This document shows, piece by piece, positions 1 through 10,844 of a DNA stretch of 64,000 nt; position 1 is the stretch's first letter, and each line of letters starts with the position of its first letter. Made by a program: the position numbers and the translations under genes. This stretch comes from Enterobacteriaceae bacterium ESL0689 (GTDB taxonomy: Bacteria > Pseudomonadota > Gammaproteobacteria > Enterobacterales > Enterobacteriaceae), in the NCBI GenBank assembly GCA_029433525.1, contig JAQTIF010000001.1:372001-436000 (forward strand), given 5' to 3'. The notes beneath the pieces are model-generated. The model searched no databases. It was not told where the DNA came from and saw only the letters and a list, made by a program, of their open reading frames with translations.

Positions 1-150
1 GTCGTATTGCAGCCTGTACCACCACATACAACCGTTGCTGGTGTTCCGGCACGTATTGTCGGTACGCCAGAGAGCGATAAACCGGCGATGGATATGGATC
101 AGCGTTTTAACGGTATCCGCCATACGTTTGAGTATGGCGATGGCATTTAA
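1..150 (+). CDS. cysE: serine acetyltransferase, C-terminal end (partial)
   Basis: The first 49 codons of the window, read in frame 1 to the TAA at 148-150, give the C-terminal tail of serine O-acetyltransferase, which makes O-acetylserine for cysteine synthesis. The stretch PPHTTVAGVPARIVG is the end of the left-handed beta-helix and substrate-binding region. The tail ends in FEYGDGI, which matches my memory of E. coli CysE. The rest of the gene lies outside the window. The neighbour trmL converges on it, as in the E. coli cysE-trmL arrangement. Confidence 0.93.
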   Translation, partial: VVLQPVPPHTTVAGVPARIVGTPESDKPAMDMDQRFNGIRHTFEYGDGI

Positions 151-195
151 TTTTACCGATATGACGACAAATCAACGCTTTTGCCGGGGATATCG

Positions 196-669
196 TTAAT
201 CGCGCAGAACAGCGCCAGGATAACCAAGCTGGCGCCAGGCTTCATACACCACGACTGATACCGCATTTGACAGATTCATACTCCGGCTGCCCGCTGTCAT
301 TGGAATACGAATTTTCTGTGTGGCGGGTAGCGTGTCGAGAAGGGAAGCTGGTAAACCGCGTGTTTCCGGGCCAAAGATTAAAAAATCGCCCTCCTGATAA
401 TCGACGGCGCTGTGTGCTGGTGTTCCTTTCGTGGTCAGGGCGAACAGCCGCGGCGGTTTTGCTGATTTAAGAAAGGCGGCATAATCATGATGACGCTGAA
501 CTGTCGCGAATTCATGATAATCCAGCCCGGCACGTCGTAATCGCTTATCATCCCAGCTAAAACCCATCGGTTCGATAATATGCAGGCTGAAACCGGTATT
601 AGCACACAGACGGATAATATTCCCGGTATTCGGTGGGATCTCTGGTTCGAATAGTACAATATTTAGCAT
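196..669 (-). CDS. trmL: tRNA (cytidine/uridine-34-2'-O)-methyltransferase
   Basis: This 157-residue SPOUT-class enzyme methylates the wobble nucleotide of tRNA-Leu isoacceptors using S-adenosylmethionine. It has the usual full length (YibK/TrmL about 157 aa). Visible family motifs are [13 protein letters not shown] near residues 15-27, FGPETRGLP near residue 100, and the C-terminal knot region [18 protein letters not shown]. It converges on cysE with a 45-bp gap that holds no obvious terminator. A full copy of the local MITE-like repeat begins 12 bp upstream of its start codon, so its promoter must lie in or beyond that repeat. Confidence 0.95.
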   Translation of the reverse strand: MLNIVLFEPEIPPNTGNIIRLCANTGFSLHIIEPMGFSWDDKRLRRAGLDYHEFATVQRHHDYAAFLKSAKPPRLFALTTKGTPAHSAVDYQEGDFLIFGPETRGLPASLLDTLPATQKIRIPMTAGSRSMNLSNAVSVVVYEAWRQLGYPGAVLRD

Positions 670-680
670 GCTGCCCCCTT

Positions 681-828
681 AGAGCCTGGCCCACCAGGCG
701 TTATTGACGCAGCCAGTTTGGATACGGACAGCGCGGAGAAACCGCAGCGTACATGGAGTACATGAGGATTTCGAGCACTACCCAGGACCAAAATGGCAAG
801 TAAAATAGCCTAATGGGATAGGCTCTTA
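681..828. repeat. MITE-like intergenic repeat, full copy
   Basis: This is a full copy of the window's dominant repeat. It starts AGAGCCTGGCCCACCAGGC and ends with the imperfect inverse GCCTAATGGGATAGGCTCT. The core GACAGCGCGGAGAAACCGC and GAGGATTTCGAGCACT is shared with the copies at 12254 and 25344. A further right-end-like hairpin (CTGGCC, loop, GGCCAG followed by GCTCTA) lies just beyond at about 893-917, suggesting a second decayed copy. No coding capacity is seen. Confidence 0.85.
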
Positions 829-1049
829 AACATCGGGGCAGAATAGCAGAATTAGCGCCAGATTGTGCCGGATTCATCAGGCTCATTCTGGATCTGGCCT
901 GTTAGCGGCCAGGCTCTAAAACATGATATGAACTATAATCTTTCAGCAATGACATCTGAGAGGATAACCGCCCTGAGTGTCAGATTGTGCATGTTTTTTT
1001 GCTGGTTATTGATTGACAACATTCTCTCCTGGCAGATGAGGGTATGATG

Positions 1050-1259
1050 ATGAAAACAGGTGATGGTTTACAATATGTAATTGATAAATCAATTGATTTT
1101 ATGGCGTCAAGCCAGGCTTTTATGGAGTATTTAGAAAAATCTCCTCCTTCACAACATATACCACCCGATGTGCCGCAAAATAAAGAAGCACTGTTTTTAA
1201 ATCGTCTGGAACATTACCGGCACTTGTATCGTCCGGTCAGTCATCAGCATAAAAGCTGA
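1050..1259 (+). CDS. yibT: small YibT-like protein
   Basis: A 69-aa protein containing IDKSIDFMASSQAFMEYL and, near the end, LNRLEHYRHLYRP. From memory this matches E. coli YibT, an uncharacterised small protein encoded near yibL/lld and trmL, so the genomic position agrees. Three ATG codons lie in a row (1044, 1047, 1050). GAGG at 1038-1041 is best spaced for the third, which also fits the family N-terminus. No signal peptide or membrane segment is seen. Function is unknown. The gene is followed by a perfect palindrome at 1290-1313. Confidence 0.65.
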   Translation: MKTGDGLQYVIDKSIDFMASSQAFMEYLEKSPPSQHIPPDVPQNKEALFLNRLEHYRHLYRPVSHQHKS

Positions 1260-1289
1260 TTGATCGAAAACACCATTGTTAGCTGAGTC

Positions 1290-1313
1290 ACTGGCAGGTT
1301 ATAACCTGCCAGT
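1290..1313. terminator. perfect 24-bp palindrome after yibT
   Basis: ACTGGCAGGTTA is followed directly by its reverse complement. A hairpin here could end the small gene's transcript. It lacks a T-run on the plus strand, so a Rho-independent terminator is only a possibility. Confidence 0.4.
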
Positions 1314-1469
1314 CTCGATCACTTATTATTCAAGCGTCATGTGATAAACCGCTGATGAATACGTCTGGGCGGGTAACAGTTTTTTCCTGCAAGCGTTACA
1401 ATCGTCGCTGATAGTTAATGCCCTCTCCTGTTGGCTGAGGGGAAAAATAACTGACTGCCAGGGCTATTG

Positions 1470-2858
1470 ATGACAACTGATATTCATGCACTTTACACCC
1501 GCCTTCCGGCTATTGACCGCTTACTTCATGAGCCCGCTTTTTCAGCTTTGCTGACGCATTATGGCCATGTTCAGATGGTGACATTACTGCGTGAGATGTT
1601 GCATGAAGCCCGGGCGTTTATTGTTCAGCAACAGAGATTACCCGCCTGGTGTGACAACTGGGCGCAAGAGGCTGAGCGGCGGATGGCCGAAACGACATGC
1701 AGTGCGTTACGTCCGGTTTTCAATCTGACCGGGACGGTATTGCACACTAATCTTGGTCGCGCGATTCAGGCACCTGCAGCAGTAGAGGCGGTAACACAAG
1801 CAATGCGTGTGCCCGTTACTCTGGAGTACAGTCTGGATGCTGCCGGGCGCAGTCATCGTGATCAGGCACTCGCAGATTTATTGTGTCGTCTTACTGGTGC
1901 GGAGGATGCGTGTATTGTCAATAATAATGCAGCAGCGGTCTTGCTGATATTAACGGTACTGGCATCGGGTAAAGAAGTGGTACTGTCGCGTGGCGAAATG
2001 GTTGAGATTGGCGGTGCTTTTCGCATCCCCGATGTTATGTGCCAGGCAGGTTGCGTTTTACATGAAGTCGGCACCACCAATCGTACCTACCGCAAAGATT
2101 ATCAACAGGCTGTCAATGACAATACTGGGCTGTTGATGAAAGTCCATACCAGTAACTACAGCATTGAGGGCTTTGCTACTGCGGTGGATGCGACAGAGCT
2201 GGTCGCGGTTGGCCGTGAGTCACAACGCCCGGTGGTGGTTGATCTGGGCAGTGGCTCACTGATTGATTTAAGTCGCTATGGCCTGCCAAAAGAGCCGATG
2301 CCACAGGAGATGATCGCCGCCGGGGTGGATCTGGTGAGCTTTTCCGGAGATAAACTGCTGGGAGGGCCACAGGCAGGGATTATCGTCGGTAATAAAGCGA
2401 TGATTACCCGTTTGCAGCAACATCCACTAAAACGCGCTTTACGGGCGGATAAAATGACCCTCGCGGCACTGGAGGCAACATTACGCCTCTATCTGCATCC
2501 CGAAACGTTACCTGATAATCTGCCGACATTACGTCTGTTAACTCGTACTGCCGGGGAGATTTATGATCAGGCACAACGTTTACAACCCTTACTGGCATCG
2601 CGGTATACTGATTTTGACATCCGGATAGAAGCCTGTCAGTCACAGATCGGCAGTGGTTCATTGCCGGTTGATCGGTTACCCGGATTTGCGTTGACGTTGA
2701 CGCCGCATCATGGGCATGACAGTCAGTTAGCCGCCCTGGCAACAGGCTGGCGTCAGTTGCCGATGCCGATCCTCGGGCGGATTTATGCGGGTCGCTTGTG
2801 GCTGGACTTGCGCTGTCTGGAAGACGAACCCAGGTTTATCGAGATGATTTTACAATGA
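1470..2858 (+). CDS. selA: L-seryl-tRNA(Sec) selenium transferase
   Basis: A PLP enzyme of 462 aa that converts seryl-tRNA(Sec) to selenocysteinyl-tRNA(Sec) using selenophosphate. E. coli SelA is 463 aa and is matched along the whole length. The PLP lysine lies in [14 protein letters not shown] near residue 295, and [11 protein letters not shown] and EVGTTNRT are conserved substrate-site stretches. ATG 1470 is chosen over TTG 1467 because AGGG at 1460-1463 has six bases of spacing to it and the family begins MTT. The last four bases (ATGA) overlap the start of selB, indicating translational coupling in a selAB operon. Confidence 0.96.
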   Translation: MTTDIHALYTRLPAIDRLLHEPAFSALLTHYGHVQMVTLLREMLHEARAFIVQQQRLPAWCDNWAQEAERRMAETTCSALRPVFNLTGTVLHTNLGRAIQAPAAVEAVTQAMRVPVTLEYSLDAAGRSHRDQALADLLCRLTGAEDACIVNNNAAAVLLILTVLASGKEVVLSRGEMVEIGGAFRIPDVMCQAGCVLHEVGTTNRTYRKDYQQAVNDNTGLLMKVHTSNYSIEGFATAVDATELVAVGRESQRPVVVDLGSGSLIDLSRYGLPKEPMPQEMIAAGVDLVSFSGDKLLGGPQAGIIVGNKAMITRLQQHPLKRALRADKMTLAALEATLRLYLHPETLPDNLPTLRLLTRTAGEIYDQAQRLQPLLASRYTDFDIRIEACQSQIGSGSLPVDRLPGFALTLTPHHGHDSQLAALATGWRQLPMPILGRIYAGRLWLDLRCLEDEPRFIEMILQ

Positions 2859-4693
2859 TTATTGCCACGGCTGGACATGTTGATCACGGTAAAACCACAC
2901 TGTTACAGGCGATCACTGGCATTAATGCCGATCGCCTGCCGGAAGAAAAATCGCGCGGGATGACCATCGATCTCGGTTATGCCTACTGGCCCCAGCCGGA
3001 TGGGCGTGTCCTGGGATTTATCGATGTTCCTGGTCATGAAAAGTTTTTATCTAATATGCTGGCCGGTGTGGGCGGCATTGATCATGCTTTGCTGGTCGTC
3101 GCTTGCGATGATGGTGTGATGGCACAGACCCGCGAACATCTGGCTATTCTGCAATTAACTGGTCATCCCACACTGACGGTGGCGCTAACAAAAGCTGATC
3201 GGGTTACGTGCGCGCGGGTGAGTGAAGTGCGTGCCGATGTGGAAGCGGTGCTGGCAGAATTTGGTTTTTCGAATACAGCGTTTTTTGTCACCGTGGCGAC
3301 AACACATCGGGGTATTGATGCATTACGTCATCATCTGCAACAACTGCCGGAACCTATACACCGACAACATCAGCGTTTTCGTCTGGCCATTGACCGTGCT
3401 TTTACCGTTAAAGGGGTGGGATTAGTCGTCACTGGTACGGCCCTGAGCGGTGCAGTTAATGTCGGTGATACATTATGGTTGACCGGAGTGAACAAACCGA
3501 TACGTGTGCGTGGATTGCATGCGCAGAATCAGCCCGCTGAACGAGCCTGTGGCGGACAACGTATCGCACTGAATATAACAGGGAGTGTGACAAAAGAGGC
3601 GCTGAACCGGGGTGACTGGTTGTTATCCGTACAGCCACCCGAAGCCTCGCAACGCGCCATTGTTCAGCTGCAATGTCATCGTCCGCTAACCCAATGGCAA
3701 CCATTGCATCTTCATCATGCGGCGAGCCATATTACCGGGCGTATCTCGTTGCTGGAGGGCAACCTTGCCGAACTGGTACTGGATAGCCCGTTATGGCTTG
3801 CGGATAACGATCGCCTGGTGTTACGTGATATCTCTGCCCGTACCACGCTCGCCGGAGCAAGAGTGATAAAGTTAAACCCGCCACACCGTGGTAAACGTAA
3901 AGCGGAATACCTGCAGTGGCTGCATGAACTGGCACTGACGACGGATGATCTTCAGGCGCTCAATACCAACCTGCAACGCGGCGCGGTGTGTCTGAATACA
4001 TTTAGCTGGGCACGCCAGCTTAATCAGCAAGGTCTCGCGACATTGCTGCAACATATTGATTATGTGCAGGCAGGGCAGCGAGTGCTCAGTACATCACTGG
4101 CGGCACGCTGGCAGGAAAAATTATTGGCGGCACTGGCTGATTATCATCATCGATATCCCGATGAGCCGGGACCTGGACGTGAACGTCTGCGGCGTATGGC
4201 ATTGCCAGTGGAAGATGAAGCGCTGGTATTACTTCTGATTGAGCAAATGCGTGCTAATGGGATCATCTGTAGCCATCGTGGCTGGCTACATCTGCCGGAA
4301 TACCAAATCGGTTTCAGCGCTGAACAACAGGAAATCTGGCAACAAGTGGTGGAGCTGTTTACTGATGACCCCTGGTGGGTACGCGATCTGGCGAAAGCCG
4401 TGAATGTTGAAGAGTCACTGATGCGTACCTTGCTGTGTCGGGCTGCACAGCAAGGATTGATTACCGCGATTGTTAAAGATCGCTATTACCGTCATGAACG
4501 TATTGTTGCATTCGCAAAAATGATTCGTGAACTGGATCAGAGCAAGGGATCGACCTGTGCGGCAGACTTTCGCGATACACTGAATGTTGGCCGCAAGCTG
4601 GCGATCCAGATCCTTGAATATTTTGATCGCACAGGCTTTACACTCCGTCGTGGTAATCAGCACTTTTTACGTGATAAGGTACTCTTCTCCTGA
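2855..4693 (+). CDS. selB: selenocysteine-specific elongation factor
   Basis: SelB (612 aa; E. coli 614) brings selenocysteinyl-tRNA to UGA codons marked by a SECIS hairpin. The N-terminal GTPase has GHVDHGKT at residues 7-14, DVPGHEKF for G3 and LTKAD for G4, followed by EF-Tu-like beta-barrels. The C-terminal third contains winged-helix repeats that bind SECIS, ending in [13 protein letters not shown]. The ATG overlaps the selA stop as ATGA. A longer in-frame start at 2798 would add 19 non-homologous residues and is rejected. Confidence 0.96.
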   Translation: MIIATAGHVDHGKTTLLQAITGINADRLPEEKSRGMTIDLGYAYWPQPDGRVLGFIDVPGHEKFLSNMLAGVGGIDHALLVVACDDGVMAQTREHLAILQLTGHPTLTVALTKADRVTCARVSEVRADVEAVLAEFGFSNTAFFVTVATTHRGIDALRHHLQQLPEPIHRQHQRFRLAIDRAFTVKGVGLVVTGTALSGAVNVGDTLWLTGVNKPIRVRGLHAQNQPAERACGGQRIALNITGSVTKEALNRGDWLLSVQPPEASQRAIVQLQCHRPLTQWQPLHLHHAASHITGRISLLEGNLAELVLDSPLWLADNDRLVLRDISARTTLAGARVIKLNPPHRGKRKAEYLQWLHELALTTDDLQALNTNLQRGAVCLNTFSWARQLNQQGLATLLQHIDYVQAGQRVLSTSLAARWQEKLLAALADYHHRYPDEPGPGRERLRRMALPVEDEALVLLLIEQMRANGIICSHRGWLHLPEYQIGFSAEQQEIWQQVVELFTDDPWWVRDLAKAVNVEESLMRTLLCRAAQQGLITAIVKDRYYRHERIVAFAKMIRELDQSKGSTCAADFRDTLNVGRKLAIQILEYFDRTGFTLRRGNQHFLRDKVLFS

Positions 4694-4748
4694 GTGAAAA
4701 TCAGACGATATTCAGTGAGCCAGTGATATCTGTTAGAATACCAGGAGC

Positions 4749-4776
4749 TAAAATAGCCTGATGGGTCAGGCCCTTA
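4749..4776. repeat. right-end fragment of the MITE-like repeat upstream of bax
   Basis: TAAAATAGCCTGATGGGTCAGG followed by CCCTTA is the right end of the repeat without its core. CCTGA/TCAGG can fold into a small hairpin. It lies between selB and the bax ribosome-binding site. Confidence 0.65.
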
Positions 4777-4789
4777 ATCTGGAGAGACG

Positions 4790-5635
4790 ATGATAACAGG
4801 ACTCGGACGACGCTATGGGGCAGCACTACTGATGTTAGTCATTGGTGTATTTTCAGCCAATACGCTGGCTGCCAGTCAGACAACAACAAAGAGCCAGAAT
4901 GCCGCAATCACTAAGAAAAATAACGTCAGGAAAAACAAAACAAAGAAAAATAACGTTAAGGTCAGTGAACAACAAGCGCATTCTGGCAAGAATATAACCC
5001 GTCATTCGCTGCCTGATTTGCGAAAATATCCTTCCGGGACACCACGTAAAAAAGCATTCCTCCGTACCGTTATGCCCCATATTACCAGACAGAGTCAGGT
5101 GATTACTGCAGATCGAAACTGGCTGATCACCAAACAGTCCGATAAACACTGGTCATCGGCTGATCGTGCCCGTCTGAGCAAGATAGCCTCACGTTATAAA
5201 GTGCGCTGGTCGGGGAATACCCGACATATTCCGTGGAATACACTGATGGAGCGTGTGGATATCATCCCTGACAGTATGGTTGCGACGACGGCGGCGGCAG
5301 AAAGCGGCTGGGGAACATCTAAACTGGCGCGCATCAATAATAATTTGTTTGGTATGAAATGCGGTAGTAGTCAGTGCGGGGGAGAAATAAAAGGTTATTC
5401 TCAGTTTGCTTCTGTCGAGCACTCAGTGCAGGCTTACGTGACCAACCTGAATACCCATCCGGCCTATCACTCCTTTCGTCAATCCCGTGCTCAGTTACGT
5501 AAAATGGATCAGGAAGTGACAACCAGTACGATGATTCATAAGCTGGAGAGCTACTCAACCAGAGGGTCGAGCTACAATAGCTATCTCTTCACCATGTATC
5601 AGCATAATCAGCAGTTGATTGCCGCGCATCTGTAA
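4790..5635 (+). CDS. bax: Bax-family secreted glucosaminidase-like protein
   Basis: A 281-aa homolog of E. coli Bax. It has an N-terminal signal peptide with hydrophobic core ALLMLVIGVF ending near NTLA (residue 27), then a low-complexity Lys/Asn-rich linker to about residue 75. The linker is followed by SLPDLRKYPSGTPRKKAFLR, typical of Bax. The C-terminal domain is of the mannosyl-glycoprotein endo-beta-N-acetylglucosaminidase family, with AAAESGWGTSKLARINNNLF carrying the likely catalytic Glu. It probably acts on peptidoglycan in the periplasm; the physiological role is not established. GGAGAG at 4781-4786 is well placed for ATG 4790. Confidence 0.9.
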   Translation: MITGLGRRYGAALLMLVIGVFSANTLAASQTTTKSQNAAITKKNNVRKNKTKKNNVKVSEQQAHSGKNITRHSLPDLRKYPSGTPRKKAFLRTVMPHITRQSQVITADRNWLITKQSDKHWSSADRARLSKIASRYKVRWSGNTRHIPWNTLMERVDIIPDSMVATTAAAESGWGTSKLARINNNLFGMKCGSSQCGGEIKGYSQFASVEHSVQAYVTNLNTHPAYHSFRQSRAQLRKMDQEVTTSTMIHKLESYSTRGSSYNSYLFTMYQHNQQLIAAHL

Positions 5636-5755
5636 TAATCAAAAATACCGGAGTTATCTGGCGGGGAAGAGCAGAATCCGGCACAAACCATTAATGAAAC
5701 ACCAGCAGTCCATTCTGCCTGGCGTTACTGACATACGGACAGCGCGGAGAAACTA

Positions 5756-6677
5756 GGCTGTGTCCCTTAACCTAACAAGCGCCTTAAAAACAACCTGATT
5801 GCCCCCAGTTTTAGCATGCTCAGATAGTTTCTGGCTGTTTTTTCTGAGCGCGTGGCTATTCGACGGTTTTCTTTCAGTATTGCAAAGCAGCGTTCCACCA
5901 CATTGCGCTTTTTATATAACTGACGATCCAGCGCTCGACGACCATCACGGCTTGCTTTTTCGTTTGATTTGAAAGGAATAACTGCCTTTATTCCCTTCGT
6001 TTTTAAATAAATACGAAGATTACCGCCTGAGTATCCTTTATCCGCCAGCACAGCTTTGGGGCGCGACTTCAGACAACCACTTTTTCGAATAACACCGATT
6101 TGTCTGAGTAAGGGTTTTGCGTACTGACTTTCGTGAGCCTGCCCACCGCTCAGGCAGAAACTTAAGGGTAATCCTGTACCATCTGTTGCCAGATGGATTT
6201 TGGTGCCAAAGCCGCCGCGTGAGCGACCCAGCCCATGGTCATCTGAGTCATCGGGATATTTTTTTTTGCACCCGCAGCCGCTTTCAGGGCCCTGATGTTA
6301 CTTCCGTCAAGTGCGATGACATCCCAGTCAATCAACGATTTTTCATCAAGTATCTGAAGTAATTTATTGAAAATACTGTTCATTACGCCACTTTTTGACC
6401 ACCGGTTAAAACGGTTATATATCGTTTTCCAGCAGCCGTAACGTTCAGGTAAATCCCGCCATGGGGCACCGGAACAAAGGATCCAGAATATGCCATTCAT
6501 GACGTGTCTGTGAGAAAAATAAGGGCGTCCCCCTCTGGAAGAGGCTTTTTCAGGTGGCAGCATGGGAGAGATCAGTGCCCACGCCTCATCCGGGAAATCG
6601 TAGCGAGCCATATCTAAAGGACTTCCTGTAGTGAGACAGATACCAGATTGTACAAAAAATAGTTACGGGACACACCC
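5756..6677 (-). mobile_element. IS5-family insertion sequence
   Basis: An element of about 922 bp with imperfect inverted ends GGCTGTGTCCCTTAAC and GGGTGTGTCCCGTAAC (right end read inward), flanked on both sides by TA. It carries two overlapping-phase transposase reading frames on the minus strand separated by a run of nine A residues, as in IS5-family groups that use frameshifting. The family name rests on the transposase sequence and on end structure; no database name can be given. Confidence 0.85.
5767..6611 (-). CDS. IS5-family DDE transposase, two frames joined by -1 frameshift at A9
   Basis: The first frame (6162-6611, 149 aa) begins MARYDFPDEAWALISPMLPP, typical of IS5-family transposases, and holds the first catalytic Asp in IALDGSN. 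After GCAAAAAAAAAT (A run about 6259-6267) it goes off into a non-homologous tail. The -1 frame continues KYPDDSDDHGLGRSRGGFG into the second frame (5767-6051 and upstream), which holds the second Asp in LADKGYSG and the Glu in VVERCFAILKENRR. The DDE triad is therefore complete if ribosomes or RNA polymerase slip at the A run. The element may be active. Whether the shift is programmed is inferred. Confidence 0.82.
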
Positions 6678-6741
6678 TACAGCGTAAGCTAATTTGCGCC
6701 CTGTCCAGAGCCAGAATAACAAGTAAAATAGCCTGCATGCT

Positions 6742-8838
6742 CTAAATAATAATCCTTCTGTCAACGGTTTTAAGCGTCGTTTCCCGGTGTGCAATAATAA
6801 TTCTGGTAATATTCAGGCTTTTTATTGCTGCATTAACAAAACTTTCGCTTTCTGTATCCAGTGAACTCGTGGCTTCATCCATAAATAATATTCCTGGTTT
6901 ACGATACAGGGCGCGAGCAATAAAAAGACGCTGTTTTTGGCCGCCGGAAAGTCCTTCACCTAATTCACCGATCAGTGTTTCATAGCCCATTGGCATTCTC
7001 ATTATAACATCGTGAATATAACTGGCTTTGGCACACTCAAACATCCATTCTTCATCTATCTTTTCGTCAAACCCACAGATATTTTCCCGGATTGAACCGG
7101 AAAAAAGGCGATCATCCTGCATGACACAGGCAATGATACGATGGTAATTATTGATACCTAATTGTCTGATATCTGTACCATTAACTAAAACTTTACCGCT
7201 GTCTGGGATAAACAGGCCACATAATACTTTCATTAATGTCGTTTTCCCGGCTCCGGATGCCCCCGCTATCGCGATACTTTCTCCGGCGGCAACCGAGAGT
7301 GACAAATGACTGAATACAGGTGCAGACTGGCTGTCATAGCGGTAACTTAAGTCAACCGTTTCCAGTGATACCGGCTGCATATTTATCGCAATATTAAGAT
7401 CAGGCTTTTTCTCTTCTTTTTCATGTAAGGCAATATCAGCGATACGCTCATTATGCAAGCTCATCATCTTCAGTTTCAGAAGGACATTGGTTAACGATGA
7501 GATGCGTTCAGAAAATTGATCACGAAAAGATCCAAAGGCGATAAACATACCTATTGTCATCTGGTTATCGATCACCAGCGTGGTGCCTAACCATAAAATA
7601 GCTATCTGATCACAAGTGGCCACAAAGGTATTTATGCCACCAAACAGCAGATCCATTTTTGTTAATTTAATACCCGTATTGATCGCATCAATTTTCAGGT
7701 TCAGCCAGTGCATGCCGCGTCGCTCAGCCATCCCTTGTATTTTTATGGTGGCAATACCATATAGTGTTTCCATAAAATAAGAACTGGCTCTCGCTTCCCG
7801 GACAAGGGTTTCTTCCGATAACTGGCGATAATAACTATATGTGCCGATACGAATAAACACGTAAATTATAGTAAATCCGAATACCACCCAGGTAAGCGAA
7901 CCACCATATAATATCATCATCACCGTTACACCGATCACCATAATGCCATCCATGATGGCGCCAGGTATACCGGTAGTGAACGTTTCTCTCAGACTATCGA
8001 GTGAGCTAAAACGTGACTGAATATCGCCCAGCTTACGGCGTTCAAAATATCCCAGTGGTAATCGTAACAGATGATTAAATAACCCTGATTGCCATTGTAC
8101 ATTGATCAGCGTTGACATCACCAGGGAAGACCACGCACGAATCATACCTGTGGCTGAACGTAACAAAATAAAGAACATTAAACCAGATACAATAAGCGTT
8201 AATAATCCTTTATCTCCTGACGGAATAGTATGATCCATCACCAGTTGTGTTCCTATTGGAATCACAAGGTTAAGGGCTTCAATAATGACTGACAAACAGA
8301 ATATTTTTGCCAGCGTACTTTTAATACCGTAAATGCTATTAATCAATGACCGGATATGAATACGATTTTGTACCGTCTCAGCTGAAAAATGAGTTCCCGG
8401 CCAGACTTCCAGTGCTACGCCAGTAAAATAGCGCGCCATTTCCTCCAGTCCGACCGTTCTTCTTCCACGGGCGGGATCATGCAGAATAAAGCGATGACGC
8501 TTTACATTAATCAGTACGACGAAATGACTAAAATCCCAGTGGAGAATACAGGGGGTTTTTAGCTCACCTAATTCATTTAACTCCAGTGATAGTGCACGTG
8601 TTGCCATACCCAATTGTTCGGCAATACTGGTAATTCCTTCAAGACTGGTACCACGAGCGGAAAGATTAAACTGTCGGCGAAGCGATATCAGATCAATATT
8701 TTTACCGAAATGGCTACAAATCATTGCCAGGCATGCCAGACCACACTCAGAGGTTTCGGTTTGATGAATAATCGGAATCCGACGGTGCCATTTTATATCA
8801 AGTTGATTGACGATGCGTTTAAAAATTCCATTACTCAT
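6742..8838 (-). CDS. CvaB-like microcin export ABC transporter with C39 peptidase
   Basis: At 698 aa this has exactly the length I recall for colicin V exporter CvaB (MchF family). The N-terminal C39 peptidase has the catalytic triad at the CvaB positions: Cys32 in ETSECGLAC, His105 in DFSHFVVL and Asp121 in LHDPARG. It should cut double-glycine leaders during export. A six-helix membrane domain follows, then the ATPase with [16 protein letters not shown] and [15 protein letters not shown] 8838 is chosen because AGGA lies 8 bases upstream and the start overlaps the adaptor's stop. The stop codon TAG lies in the end of the adjoining repeat, yet the protein is not shortened relative to CvaB. 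TolC would be the outer-membrane partner; it is not in the window. Confidence 0.93.
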   Translation of the reverse strand: MSNGIFKRIVNQLDIKWHRRIPIIHQTETSECGLACLAMICSHFGKNIDLISLRRQFNLSARGTSLEGITSIAEQLGMATRALSLELNELGELKTPCILHWDFSHFVVLINVKRHRFILHDPARGRRTVGLEEMARYFTGVALEVWPGTHFSAETVQNRIHIRSLINSIYGIKSTLAKIFCLSVIIEALNLVIPIGTQLVMDHTIPSGDKGLLTLIVSGLMFFILLRSATGMIRAWSSLVMSTLINVQWQSGLFNHLLRLPLGYFERRKLGDIQSRFSSLDSLRETFTTGIPGAIMDGIMVIGVTVMMILYGGSLTWVVFGFTIIYVFIRIGTYSYYRQLSEETLVREARASSYFMETLYGIATIKIQGMAERRGMHWLNLKIDAINTGIKLTKMDLLFGGINTFVATCDQIAILWLGTTLVIDNQMTIGMFIAFGSFRDQFSERISSLTNVLLKLKMMSLHNERIADIALHEKEEKKPDLNIAINMQPVSLETVDLSYRYDSQSAPVFSHLSLSVAAGESIAIAGASGAGKTTLMKVLCGLFIPDSGKVLVNGTDIRQLGINNYHRIIACVMQDDRLFSGSIRENICGFDEKIDEEWMFECAKASYIHDVIMRMPMGYETLIGELGEGLSGGQKQRLFIARALYRKPGILFMDEATSSLDTESESFVNAAIKSLNITRIIIAHRETTLKTVDRRIII

Positions 8839-10105
8839 TGACAGGTCCTGTAGCACTATATTTCATATCATAGAAGGGAGAAAGCATCCATTGATAAATA
8901 TGTCTTTTTTCGAGGAATAACGTACTTTGTGCTTTCATACCATTTTCCAGTGAGAGAACGTGATTATCATACTTAATCAACCGCTGGTCTGGTTTCACGA
9001 TAACCTTATACCAGGGGACAGTATTATCGATGGTATTTTTGGGAGCACCCTGATAGGTTATCATCTCCTGAGGTGAAGCTGGTACTCTGGATATGGTTGT
9101 GACTATTGCTGAGAATTGACCAAATTTCTGTGCCGGGAAAGCTTCATACCGAACATTGACTTTATCTCCGGTTTTAATATAAGGAACGGCATCATTTGGC
9201 ACCCAGAGAATAAGAAAGTAATTTTTGATATCCTGAGGGATAATTTGTAAAAGGCTGTCTCCGGCATTAACCATTTGTCCAACCGTAACACTTAACGAAT
9301 CTACTTTTCCAGCAGATAATGCCCGAATAATAATTTCTCCACTGGCATCAGCATCAACCAGCTCTTTTTTTAGCTCATATCGTTGTAGTTCCATCTGGTA
9401 TATACGATTATCAAACTCTGCCGCCTGGGTCTGAATCTGGCTCTCCAGACTGGTGATCTGTAGCGCATTTTGTTCATTCTGGCTATTCAGATTGAGCAGA
9501 TTATTTTGCTGTTGATAATATATTGCAATATGATTGGTTAGCTGATCTTTATTGATCAGACCTTTGGCCCGATATTGCTTATAACTCTCCATAGTGTTTT
9601 TCAGTATACGTATCCCTTCTTCTGCTTGCTTGATAATATCTGATGAACGTTGCAGAGCTGATTCATATTGTGAACGTTGTTTTTCGAGGGCGTCGAGAGT
9701 AAATTTTTTACTCTCCTCTAGTCGGGTAATAATATTATCTACGCTAATAATCTGATTTTCGATATCTTTGCGCTGATTATCACTGACGATACCATTAAGG
9801 GTACTTTTACTGACATCAATCTGATAAATGGGATCTCCTTTCTGGATAGTCTGTCCTTCATGGACAAACTGCTTTACCACAAACCCCTGTACTCCAGAAT
9901 AGATATTGACTGCGCGTGGCCAGGTTGTAATTTCCCCGCTGACATTGATGCGACGGGTATACGAACCAACGGTAATAAATGTCAGAAAAGCCACAAAAAA
10001 TATCATACATCCTGACATAATTAACCACATCGGCAATCCGGGTAATAAAATAGCCCGTCCGCGCCATTTCATCTTCCTGTTTTCTAAAGCTTGCTGACGG
10101 AACAA
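8831..10105 (-). CDS. CvaA-like membrane-fusion protein of the microcin exporter
   Basis: A 424-aa HlyD/CvaA-type adaptor linking the inner-membrane ABC exporter to TolC. It begins [14 protein letters not shown] as CvaA does, has one membrane segment at about residues 20-45 ([19 protein letters not shown]), a long periplasmic coiled coil at about 110-240 and beta-barrel/lipoyl parts on each side ([15 protein letters not shown] and [15 protein letters not shown]). The start codon is TTG at 10105, preceded by AAGGA with an 8-base spacer. It overlaps the exporter gene by 8 bp. Promoter-like motif A at 10456-10483 lies about 350 bp upstream. Confidence 0.92.
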   Translation of the reverse strand: MFRQQALENRKMKWRGRAILLPGLPMWLIMSGCMIFFVAFLTFITVGSYTRRINVSGEITTWPRAVNIYSGVQGFVVKQFVHEGQTIQKGDPIYQIDVSKSTLNGIVSDNQRKDIENQIISVDNIITRLEESKKFTLDALEKQRSQYESALQRSSDIIKQAEEGIRILKNTMESYKQYRAKGLINKDQLTNHIAIYYQQQNNLLNLNSQNEQNALQITSLESQIQTQAAEFDNRIYQMELQRYELKKELVDADASGEIIIRALSAGKVDSLSVTVGQMVNAGDSLLQIIPQDIKNYFLILWVPNDAVPYIKTGDKVNVRYEAFPAQKFGQFSAIVTTISRVPASPQEMITYQGAPKNTIDNTVPWYKVIVKPDQRLIKYDNHVLSLENGMKAQSTLFLEKRHIYQWMLSPFYDMKYSATGPVNE

Positions 10106-10123
10106 AGTTGATATCCTTAATTA

Positions 10124-10166
10124 AGAGCCTATCCCAGCAGGCATTATTGACGCAGCCAGTCTGGTG
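10124..10166. repeat. left-end fragment of the MITE-like repeat
   Basis: AGAGCCTATCCCAGCAGGC followed by ATTATTGACGCAGCCAGTCTGG matches the repeat's left end; the core and right end are missing. It lies in the long leader between promoter motif A and the CvaA-like gene. Confidence 0.7.
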
Positions 10167-10455
10167 GGCTGAACACTAAACTCGTTGATAAAAGATATAT
10201 AAAGAAAAACATCTGCGAGCAAGATGAATTTCAGAGAGAGACTTGATATCAGGTTATTAAACACCCCGTTATTTTAACATTATTCTAACTTATTATTCAG
10301 TTCATTAAAAAAATTAAGTCATTTCACCATCATCAGGATTAATCTTAAAAATTATAATAATGGCGAGAGCTTTAAATTCGATGTTATTCTCTATATAACA
10401 ACAGAATTATTTTAACTATATAAAACAATGCGGTCTACGCCTGGCTTTTGACGCT

Positions 10456-10483
10456 AGCATACCTTGATGCCATTAAAATGCAA
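10456..10483 (-). promoter_or_regulatory. microcin-locus promoter motif A (exporter operon)
   Basis: On the minus strand: TTGCAT (10478-10483), a 16-bp spacer beginning TTTA and ending GG, then TATGCT (10456-10461). The same arrangement recurs at 11149, 12052 and 13089. Its position suggests it drives the CvaA-CvaB-like pair. The surrounding 10167-10797 is AT-rich with no convincing gene. Confidence 0.6.
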
Positions 10484-10797
10484 GGATATTAATGTATGGT
10501 ACATTATTATATTATTAGTGCAGCAATATGTGATGGCGACAGCCATAAAATGAGATAATATATATAATAATCAATAAGATACACCATTTATCATTAATGC
10601 ATACAAGGCCGATGATAAAATTTTTAGTTGGTTAATCATTAAAATTAAAATTAATTATCTGGAAAAGAGATATAATACAGAGTTTATGAATACAATAGAT
10701 ATGTTTATCGGTGAACCTGACTGATTAAAACAATAATTACTGTATAAATATTAATCATCCATAAGCAAGTTTGTTATCTTCTCATTCATTACGACAT

Positions 10798-10826
10798 AAA
10801 AGCCTGATGCCAGGCATCAGGCTTTT
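10798..10826 (-). terminator. terminator hairpin after microcin precursor 1
   Basis: A perfect 14-bp stem, AAAAGCCTGATGCC and its complement, ends in a T run in either direction. It lies 18 bp after the stop of precursor 1. Confidence 0.8.
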
Positions 10827-10844
10827 ATATTGTATCAGAATGAC

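Larger units (their letters stand above)
5714..6745. repeat. MITE-like repeat copy split by an IS insertion
   Basis: Bases 5714-5755 (ending GGACAGCGCGGAGAAACTA) are the left half of the repeat and 6678-6745 the right half (beginning TACAGCGTAAG and ending AAAATAGCCTGCATGCTCTAA). Joining them across the IS restores GAGAAACTACAGCG, close to the GAGAAACCGCAGCG of intact copies. The right terminal bases also supply the TAG stop of the microcin exporter gene. Confidence 0.75.

Noticed and set aside
865-1047. 60-aa frame before the YibT-like gene
   Set aside because: It starts inside a repeat remnant and shows no homology; the YibT-like gene follows with a better RBS.
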